Assembly: GCA_023246325.1 (NCBI GenBank)
Contig: JAHFIO010000061.1
Span: forward strand, 1 to 5,814
Origin: Candidatus Uhrbacteria bacterium
Lineage (GTDB): Bacteria; Patescibacteriota; Patescibacteriia; 2-12-FULL-60-25
Direction of reading: 5' to 3'
DNA length: 5,814 nucleotides
This document shows positions 1-5,814 of the stretch, piece by piece. The notes beneath the pieces are model-generated. The model did no database searches. It worked only from the letters and a program-made list of their open reading frames with translations, and had not been told where the DNA came from. The position numbers and the translations under genes are program-made. Position 1 is the first letter of the stretch; the number at the start of each line of letters is the position of its first letter.

Positions 1-408
1 TTTTTACATATGGGAAATTTGTCTTTGGCAGGTGAAATTGTGGACTTAGATTCTGTGCAAAAAGTTATTGTTGAGAAAAAGGGTGTCGTGCGCATAAATC
101 CAGATATTGGACGTTTTCAATTAGTAGATGAACGGTTTGGTATACCAAAATGTATTTTAAAAGATATGCGTGAAATATGTTTTTCTGTGAAGATATTGTT
201 AAGAAACGATTTTCGAAAGTATAGATCCGAGATGTGTCATGAGCTTATAGACGGGTATATAGTAGGGCTAGGGGAGAGTGAGCCATTTGAACGAATTGGT
301 TTAAGCGCAGAAAAATGTCGACAGGTTTTTCGTATAGTTGCACAAGAAGTAGTAGCAGAAGGGCATCACATGTCACCAATAGAACCTGATATACTGGTAC
401 ATATATGA
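1..408 (+). CDS. Hypothetical protein, probably 5'-partial; C-terminus resembles the helical unit of the downstream giant protein
   Basis: I do not recognise this protein. The frame is open from the first base (ttt tta cat, then ATG at 10) and ends at TGA 406-408. The ATG at 10 gives 132 residues. Only nine bases precede it and they contain no Shine-Dalgarno-like purines, so it may be an internal Met of a longer protein; I annotate it as open at the 5' edge. Numbered from that Met, residues 1-35 look mixed and possibly beta-containing, and 36-120 look helical. Two stretches resemble the degenerate helical unit of the next gene: around 44-67 (GIPKCILKD, then a hydrophobic helix to RNDF) and 97-118 (GLSAEKCRQ, then IVAQEV, ending in EG). 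There is no signal peptide, membrane segment or catalytic motif. It overlaps the next start by four bases, so co-translation is likely. Whether it is a complete small protein or the tail of a large upstream relative cannot be decided here. Confidence 0.8.
   Translation, partial: FLHMGNLSLAGEIVDLDSVQKVIVEKKGVVRINPDIGRFQLVDERFGIPKCILKDMREICFSVKILLRNDFRKYRSEMCHELIDGYIVGLGESEPFERIGLSAEKCRQVFRIVAQEVVAEGHHMSPIEPDILVHI
387..408 (+). other. ATGA overlap junction; fixes the start of the giant gene
   Basis: The stop TGA of the upstream gene (406-408) overlaps the ATG of the downstream gene (405-407). In the downstream frame the previous stop is TGA at 387-389, and the codons between it and 405 (tat act ggt aca tat) contain no ATG, GTG or TTG. 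ATG 405 is therefore the earliest possible start; the next in-frame ATG is at 546. The bases just upstream, ctggtacat, show no Shine-Dalgarno match. Initiation most likely depends on translational coupling to the upstream gene. The coupling is inferred; the overlap and the bracketed start are seen directly. Confidence 0.85.
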
Positions 409-3400
409 AAAATCCTTTTGAAATTTCAAAACCAACCTCTCGGCAAACTGCAAAACGTCGAGATATTGATGAGGGATTAAGGGATTATGCATCTAAAGAT
501 ACGGAAACAATATATAAACCAAAAGATGTTGATGTAGAAGCGTATATGCAAGCGTTGCGTGTTAATGTTTCTGATGCGGTTGGTGATTTTGAGCAAGTCA
601 TTGAAGGTTTGCCTACTCATGATAAAAAAGAAAAAAAACAATTAGAAATATATTGTTTAATAAAATATTTTTTTGAATCAAAAACGTTTGCGGAACAGCG
701 TCAAATTTGGGAGCAGCTATATTTAAAAAACTTCCTCTGTACAGCTGAGGGAGAAAATATCGCATTATCTTTTTTAGAGCATATTCGTGAAGATGTGAAC
801 AGAGTATTGTTTATCGATAGATTATTAACGGTTTACTCTAAAGAGAGATTGGACGTATATATACAAGCTATTTCTGATGAAGAATGGAGGGAAGCAACGG
901 CACAGCTTATATATCAGATTGACGGTGACACAATAGATATAATTTCATCTATTGAAAGGATGCACAAAAGATTTAATAAAAAATTGGATTGGAATGAATA
1001 TGCGGCCGCTATAGATACAGGTATAGGGAAGGCGCTTCGCAATGGCGAAACAGATATAGCGGAAGATTTGAGTGAATTACACCATTCATCTGGTAGGGAA
1101 ACACATGAAGATATGAATACTAGAATTCATCGTATGTATGAAAAACATATTGATGATGTGTATGAGGGAATATTTGTTTCAGTGAATCGTATGCAGGATG
1201 AAGATCGAGATCATCGAGATGATGGATATGGCGGATATACCGCTATTTCCTTTGCTGAATGTATTGAAACAATAGAAATGGGGGGAGGAATAAAAATAGA
1301 TTTTCAACAGCCACGTCTTCGTGAAATAGTCATGAAAGAATTACGAAAAATATTGATGCACAATAGATCAATAGAAAAATATGATGAAATGGTTGGGTAT
1401 ATAGGGTATGGTTTACCTGAGAGTGAAAAAAAAGAATGTGTTCAACACGTCAGGGTTGAATTCATTGAAGCTGGAGATACAGCGCGTTTAGAAGAATGGG
1501 AAAATAAAGTAGGTTTTTCTTTAGAAGAAAATAAGTATATACGTGAAATTGTTGCGAAGCGGCTGACAACCATGTTTTCATTATCAGTGCAGCATTCAGA
1601 TTTTTACTTTTTAGATGAACTCACATTTTTACGAAATAGATTTTCAGACATAGTTTCTTCAGAAACTATTATGGATGTGTTTTTACTCATGTCGAATAAA
1701 ATGAATGCAGTGGTAAAATTCTCTTTGTTACAACAAGTGTTTTCTCAAAGCGATATAGAATTATTGAAATCTAAGCCACAAGGCATAGAATTCTTTTATA
1801 CATTGTATGCACAAGCCATATTAGGAGATTCTCAGGAATGCATTGATTTTGTAATGAACTATATTGATTTAGGCGTGGCCGCTTCTTCAAAGGTATTCTT
1901 AGAAACTATAAAAAATGAAATTCAAAAAGTGGTAGATAGTTATACTATATCTACATATGATCAAAAATCTTTGTCTCACATTATTACAAAAAATCCTATA
2001 TTGCTACAAAAAGAAATTGAACCACAAATAGTTGAAGATAAACAAAAACTTTTAGAAAAGTTTATTACAAGCAGTTCCGCAGATCTTGATAGCCTGTATA
2101 TGCTTTTAGAAAATGGGGTAGAGCCTACTGAGACCGTAAAAAAATTATGGGCTAAAAATGTTACATTACATTTGATGCATGATGGGATGCTGCTTACCAA
2201 AGAACGTTTTCAAAAATGGAATATTGTATGGAATGCGTTAGGAGCCAAACCAAATTTTTCCGACATAAGTATGTATTTTGATAAAAATGCTGTACGATTA
2301 ATTCATGGCGGTTATTTTTCCGATTTTTCTTTCCTTGAAGAAGAAACCGGATATATTTTTAATCTTAATACAATAAATTCATATACGTATTTTACAACTA
2401 TTGATGAACAGGGTTTTACAGATATAATTCAGTCTAATATTTTTGAGCGAATAAAACCATTGATTCAAGAGTGTATATATAGATATTATTTTGAATTACA
2501 ACATAATTATACGAATGAAAGATTTATAGGCCTCTTGAAAAAAGTAGAAATGTCGTCTGAAGAATTGGTGGGAGTTATTGTACAAGAACGATTTGTCAAG
2601 TATATAGAAGATGCAGTACCAGCAACAGAAATAGACATAATAAAAAATAGATGGATACAACAGTTATATATAGATGAATCTTTTTTTGATATTGATAAAC
2701 AGGAATATCAAGAAGCGCGAAAGAAAAGAGCGATCGATCATTTACCACAATTTGCGTATTCAGGTACATCGGTAGATAGGTATTCTATGCCGATAACAGA
2801 TGAATTACTACGGAGTGTTTTGCCTAGAATTTTGGAATCGACTATACAGTATGGTGGTATAAGCAGATTTATAAAAAATATTAAAACATATGTACCGCAT
2901 ATAGTAGAATTATTAGTAGAATCTAAAAAAGATGATTTTATTCAAGCGCTTTTATTTGATCTTGCTTTAAATTTAGGACAAAACTCCCAAATGGAGTTTC
3001 CATCAGATTTGTTTTATAACTTGTCTGCATTGCAATTGGCGCTCATTCAAAATACGTATATTCAATGCCTTGGAAGTAAGGAAGTGGTGAAAAGTTTTGA
3101 TCAAATATATAGGTTGACGCATACACCCCCAGATTTCACTGAGACAAATTTAAAAGATTTGTGGTATGCATCAATATGCAAGTCTATATCAAAGAATTGG
3201 CATATCGAAGCAAATAATTTGTTAAAAATAGCATCAGAACAAGGTATTGAACCAGACTGGAATTCAAATAGTACAGTACGGGCGAAAATGTGCGAAGCTT
3301 TAGGGGACAGTTTGTTTTTTCCCACGGCGGAAAATATAGAAAAAGCTGAAACATTTTTTCATATTGACTTGTCTAAAAATAGTGTATTGGTAGGTTCACT

Positions 3401-5814
3401 TCTACCCCGACTGTCTTTGCATGCCATAGACACTATATATTCCATTAAAAAAGATTTGTGTAGTTCTGAGGTTAAAAAAATATATCTTTTAGAAATTCGT
3501 AAAAAAATATTTTTAAATTTGAGTGATGCATCAAACAATGCAGTCAATCAATTCGAGGCGATAGATGCCGATACGCTAGAAGAATTACGGGATAAAAAAA
3601 CACGAACGCTAACAAATCTAGAAGAGGAAAAAGAAATTATTAGAAAAAGTTATGGAAATATTGTAGAAGCACAGGTATGGAAAGAGCGAGAGCGTATAAC
3701 AGGTATTGCTCCAGATATGAATGATGCGGCTACGTATACAGCATGGAAAACAATATTGTTAAGAGTCACAAGACATACTGATTATTTACAACCTTATGAA
3801 GCGTGGTTTCAAAAATATCCGTATCCAGAAAAATTTCATAAAGATATACAAAGCGCACATATAGGAGAAATGGCAAAAATGACAAAAAATATTTTGATGT
3901 ATTCCGATTTTGAAAATGCGGAAATGTTTAAAACAATATTCGGGATGTCTTTTACAGATGAAAAAATTATTATAAAGATGTATTCAGACTGGGAATGTAA
4001 ACCATTTGGACTAGATATATATCTCGCATATAGGGATAAGTTTGTTTTAACGCCTGAACAATATGCTCAATTGCATGCATGTGCGGTCACAGCTTTGGAG
4101 GATTTTATCGTGAATGGCGAGTTTGCTAAAGCAAAGCTTTGGTTACTAAAAACTGATATTCGACCGTCAAAAGAAATATTACGAACAAAATTGACGCAGC
4201 AAGTGTTTCGGAATGGAAGTGTTGATATGTATTTATCCGAAATTTTTGCCGTTTGTAATGAATCTACGGGTTTACTCGCTGATGATTTTATACATACTCC
4301 TATTGATCTTTCATCACGACATGCGGCCCAATTGTTCGCGCTGACTCAGTCTATTATACCTATTGATAGTTCAAATAAAAATGATGTGAGAACTTTAGGC
4401 AAGCAACGCGAGCGTGCAAAAGCGTATATAGCACATGCAAACCCAATGTATGCATATATTCCGGAATTATTGCAATATCGTGGAATAGCAAAAAATAAAA
4501 ATTTTTGTCCATATACACATGCAGTAGATCCTTTATTCATGTATTTAAGATCACGAGATGTGAAATTAGAAGATACGCAAGTACATACAGGTATTATAGA
4601 ATATTTTAAAACTTTTGGATTTAATAATTTGCCTATTTTATTAGATACAACTATGGCGCTTATGGCATGTGATAATACAGATGCGCATATTTCAGCTCAA
4701 AAAATTCGTCAAAGCACATCGCCTCATATTAAAGAATTAAGAAAATTTTTTCAATGTGAAAATGTACAAGTAACTGCGCGGCAGCTTATAGAAAAAATTC
4801 AAGAATTTCAAAAAAATCTTTTGCAATATATTTTAAATGATACGCCGCTTCCAATAGGTTTAGAACATTCAAAACTAGGCATGGAAATATTTAATGCTAC
4901 TATTCCTTCTGTTGGCACGTATGCGCGTGCATCTGGACGTGAAGGACTCATTGCGAAAATACGTTTAAATCCGCATATGCCTAAACCAGCATCCTGCATA
5001 CAAAAACAAGTGCATAAAGTTTTTGTTCGCACAGATGAGGATATGGAAAGTGGGTCAGCCGAAGAAAAGATTGATGCAGAAATGAAATTAAAAGCACAAG
5101 AGGAACCCGTGCAAACATTTCTATTGCCTTGGCGAGAAGGAATAAAACTGTATGAAGAAAATCAAACAGAAATTGCTTGGTGGTTAAGCCGAGTAAAAGA
5201 TACGTTAGAAAAAACAAAAAATGCATACACGAAAAAAATAGAAAGTATTACAAATGAAAAAGGAAAAATAGCTCTTCAAAAACAAATTGAAGATATTGAA
5301 ATAAAAATAGCCGGGATTACACATGCAATTATCGAACCGAATGAAACTACGTCTGTGGCGACGGTGGATGGGCATACCATACATATGCTTCGAACTCTTA
5401 TGCAATTGTATGCGGATCCAAAAGGAAAAATTGATTTTGTTCAAATGGGGAAAGCAGCAAGCGCAGAAGTCCATGGATTATTTTTTCGATTAATGAAAGA
5501 GCATGCATCTGAGCACTGCATGCGTATTGAAATGTGCGAAGAAACAGGCGATGAATTGCAAGCTATAGATGCATGGTCTACGTATTTTTATGAAGAATTT
5601 CTTGAGCATTTTTTGAACACTATTCCAGAAGATATTCAAAAACTTGCGCACTATGTATGGCGTACAAATAATATCAGCACCAATATACGGCAGGATGGCG
5701 TACGTGGTTCTGTTGGAAAATTACATCCACTGCACGATACAGCGAAAAAAATTCTCGCATTAAGAGATAAAAAACACGCGCTTGCGAATGCGACACAAGA
5801 ACAAGAGTCGACAC
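405..5814 (+). CDS. Giant, mostly helical protein of unknown function (at least 1,803 aa, 3'-partial)
   Basis: I read one uninterrupted frame from ATG 405 to the window end, with no in-frame TAA, TAG or TGA. The gene is complete at its 5' end and truncated by the window. I cannot assign a known function. The N-terminus (MKNPFEISKP) is polar, has no signal peptide, and is followed by a charged segment to about residue 45. I see no 18-20 residue membrane helix, so a soluble cytoplasmic protein is most likely. Most of residues 50-1470 looks like amphipathic helices, with diverged units of a repeated motif near 193-214, 336-357, 370-391, 571-594, 613-636, 947-967, 1180-1202 and 1251-1271. A charged, Glu/Lys-rich helix lies at 1057-1083. 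A Gly/Pro-richer block at 1481-1530 is followed by a coiled coil at 1594-1640 and a further helical part with HASEHCMRIEMCEE near 1701-1714. Scaffold or protein-binding solenoid is my inference. It could instead be a toxin-like or surface-export giant protein whose active domain lies beyond the window. Confidence 0.93.
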   Translation, partial: MKNPFEISKPTSRQTAKRRDIDEGLRDYASKDTETIYKPKDVDVEAYMQALRVNVSDAVGDFEQVIEGLPTHDKKEKKQLEIYCLIKYFFESKTFAEQRQIWEQLYLKNFLCTAEGENIALSFLEHIREDVNRVLFIDRLLTVYSKERLDVYIQAISDEEWREATAQLIYQIDGDTIDIISSIERMHKRFNKKLDWNEYAAAIDTGIGKALRNGETDIAEDLSELHHSSGRETHEDMNTRIHRMYEKHIDDVYEGIFVSVNRMQDEDRDHRDDGYGGYTAISFAECIETIEMGGGIKIDFQQPRLREIVMKELRKILMHNRSIEKYDEMVGYIGYGLPESEKKECVQHVRVEFIEAGDTARLEEWENKVGFSLEENKYIREIVAKRLTTMFSLSVQHSDFYFLDELTFLRNRFSDIVSSETIMDVFLLMSNKMNAVVKFSLLQQVFSQSDIELLKSKPQGIEFFYTLYAQAILGDSQECIDFVMNYIDLGVAASSKVFLETIKNEIQKVVDSYTISTYDQKSLSHIITKNPILLQKEIEPQIVEDKQKLLEKFITSSSADLDSLYMLLENGVEPTETVKKLWAKNVTLHLMHDGMLLTKERFQKWNIVWNALGAKPNFSDISMYFDKNAVRLIHGGYFSDFSFLEEETGYIFNLNTINSYTYFTTIDEQGFTDIIQSNIFERIKPLIQECIYRYYFELQHNYTNERFIGLLKKVEMSSEELVGVIVQERFVKYIEDAVPATEIDIIKNRWIQQLYIDESFFDIDKQEYQEARKKRAIDHLPQFAYSGTSVDRYSMPITDELLRSVLPRILESTIQYGGISRFIKNIKTYVPHIVELLVESKKDDFIQALLFDLALNLGQNSQMEFPSDLFYNLSALQLALIQNTYIQCLGSKEVVKSFDQIYRLTHTPPDFTETNLKDLWYASICKSISKNWHIEANNLLKIASEQGIEPDWNSNSTVRAKMCEALGDSLFFPTAENIEKAETFFHIDLSKNSVLVGSLLPRLSLHAIDTIYSIKKDLCSSEVKKIYLLEIRKKIFLNLSDASNNAVNQFEAIDADTLEELRDKKTRTLTNLEEEKEIIRKSYGNIVEAQVWKERERITGIAPDMNDAATYTAWKTILLRVTRHTDYLQPYEAWFQKYPYPEKFHKDIQSAHIGEMAKMTKNILMYSDFENAEMFKTIFGMSFTDEKIIIKMYSDWECKPFGLDIYLAYRDKFVLTPEQYAQLHACAVTALEDFIVNGEFAKAKLWLLKTDIRPSKEILRTKLTQQVFRNGSVDMYLSEIFAVCNESTGLLADDFIHTPIDLSSRHAAQLFALTQSIIPIDSSNKNDVRTLGKQRERAKAYIAHANPMYAYIPELLQYRGIAKNKNFCPYTHAVDPLFMYLRSRDVKLEDTQVHTGIIEYFKTFGFNNLPILLDTTMALMACDNTDAHISAQKIRQSTSPHIKELRKFFQCENVQVTARQLIEKIQEFQKNLLQYILNDTPLPIGLEHSKLGMEIFNATIPSVGTYARASGREGLIAKIRLNPHMPKPASCIQKQVHKVFVRTDEDMESGSAEEKIDAEMKLKAQEEPVQTFLLPWREGIKLYEENQTEIAWWLSRVKDTLEKTKNAYTKKIESITNEKGKIALQKQIEDIEIKIAGITHAIIEPNETTSVATVDGHTIHMLRTLMQLYADPKGKIDFVQMGKAASAEVHGLFFRLMKEHASEHCMRIEMCEETGDELQAIDAWSTYFYEEFLEHFLNTIPEDIQKLAHYVWRTNNISTNIRQDGVRGSVGKLHPLHDTAKKILALRDKKHALANATQEQEST
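981..1577 (+). repeat. Protein-level degenerate helical units, N-terminal group (residues 193-391)
   Basis: Within the giant protein, units at 193-214 (KLDWNEY... ending in ALRNG), about 230-251 (GRETHED...), 336-357 (GLPESEKKE... ending in FIEAG) and 370-391 (GFSLEENKY... IVAKRL) share a short polar turn with an acidic residue, then a helix of about 15 residues, often closed by Gly 21 residues after the first position. A low-complexity acidic/basic and Gly/Tyr stretch (residues 265-278, EDRDHRDDGYGGY within it) separates the pairs and may be a flexible linker. No DNA-level repeat accompanies the units, so any duplication is old. The units were aligned by eye only. Confidence 0.45.
2082..2354 (+). 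repeat. Protein-level degenerate helical units, central group (residues 560-650)
   Basis: Two adjacent units are the clearest tandem pair in the protein. Residues 562-594 run LDSLYMLLENG into VEPTETVKK and close with HDG. Residues 605-636 run WNIVWNALG into AKPNFSDIS and close with IHGG, and the next helix (SDFSFLEEETG) begins the same way again. The spacing from the first Gly to the next turn Gly is 42 residues (571 to 613), then 36 (613 to 649). This alternation of helix, G-x-x-P turn, helix and Gly cap is what an alpha-solenoid would give. Later, more isolated units lie at 947-967, 1180-1202 and 1251-1271. Confidence 0.5.
4155..4217 (+). repeat. Single well-formed helical unit (residues 1251-1271)
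   Basis: Residues 1251-1271 read DIRPSKEIL, then a helix, ending VFRNG, and are preceded by the helix AKAKLWLLKT. This is the copy closest to the P-S-x-E turn that I associate with helical repeat proteins in Patescibacteria genomes. That association is from memory and has not been searched. Confidence 0.4.
4845..4994 (+). other. Gly/Pro-richer block in the giant protein (residues 1481-1530)
   Basis: Composition changes here from long amphipathic helices to a segment rich in Gly, Pro and small residues: PLPIGLEHSKLGMEIFNATI, then PSVGTYARASGREGL, then basic residues and LNPHMPKP. It looks like part of a compact domain rather than another solenoid unit. I cannot name the fold and see no recognised catalytic motif. 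It is followed by an acidic linker (DEDMESGSAEEK, residues about 1545-1556) and then the coiled coil. Confidence 0.4.
5184..5324 (+). other. Predicted coiled coil in the giant protein (residues 1594-1640)
   Basis: The segment begins after a Trp pair (AWWLSRVKD) and is dominated by Lys and Glu. Hydrophobic residues L1624, I1628, I1631, I1635 and I1638 are spaced 4-3-4-3, the pattern of a heptad repeat, and I1612 and I1615 extend it in the N-terminal direction. It may mediate self-association or an intramolecular hairpin. It is an eye-level prediction. Confidence 0.5.

Noticed and set aside
405..480. Read-through of the upstream gene if TGA were recoded as Gly or Trp, extending it to TAA at 478-480
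   Set aside because: The giant gene has no in-frame TGA at all, and the ATGA overlap is a classic coupled stop-start, so TGA 406-408 is a real stop.
2938..3090. Hydrophobic stretches around ALLFDLALNLG and LSALQLALIQ as possible membrane segments
   Set aside because: They are shorter than a membrane span and are broken by Asp, Asn, Gln and other polar residues in an amphipathic pattern, so they fit buried faces of soluble helices.
1426..3597. Runs of seven to eight A (for example 1426-1433, 3474-3480, 3592-3597 region) as possible programmed frameshift sites
   Set aside because: The main frame continues without interruption through all of them and no alternative frame stays open usefully afterwards. 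They encode Lys-rich stretches in an AT-rich gene.
1976..5474. Several open frames of 60-90 codons on the minus strand between these positions
   Set aside because: All lie inside the giant plus-strand gene, are short, lack convincing ribosome binding sites, and have compositions (runs of Phe, Cys, Ser, Leu) expected from the antisense of an AT-rich, Lys/Glu-rich gene.
5501..5523. Two copies of the palindrome gcatgc spaced 17 bases apart, as a possible operator
   Set aside because: They lie deep inside the coding sequence, and GCATGC-like words recur elsewhere in the gene (for example near 4074) through common His, Ala and Met codons.

Overview
The window is AT-rich (about one third G+C by eye) and almost entirely coding on the + strand. 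It holds two consecutive genes: the 3' part of a short or truncated upstream gene (1-408) and a very large gene that starts at 405 and is still open at the last base (405-5814, at least 1,803 codons). The genes overlap by four bases in an ATGA junction. There is no intergenic space, and I see no RNA gene, mobile element, CRISPR array or terminator.

Both products are unfamiliar as named proteins. The large one looks soluble, with no signal peptide and no convincing membrane helix. It is mostly alpha-helical and carries widely scattered, strongly diverged copies of a short helix-turn-helix unit. The unit starts with a Gly-hydrophobic-x-Pro/Ser-x-Glu-like turn, runs through a helix of about 20 residues, and often ends in Gly. 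This suggests an alpha-solenoid-like scaffold. A Gly/Pro-richer block (residues about 1481-1530) and a coiled coil (about 1594-1640) follow near the visible end. The C-terminus of the upstream product carries a similar unit, so the two genes may be related members of a tandem family.

The organism cannot be fixed from this window. Low G+C, Shine-Dalgarno-poor coupling, TGA used as a real stop, and giant degenerate helical-repeat proteins of unknown function would fit a Candidate Phyla Radiation (Patescibacteria) bacterium. That is an inference from my recollection of similar repeat proteins in such genomes and should be treated as tentative. If the two genes are co-translated, as the overlap suggests, they probably work in the same process, but nothing here shows what that process is.
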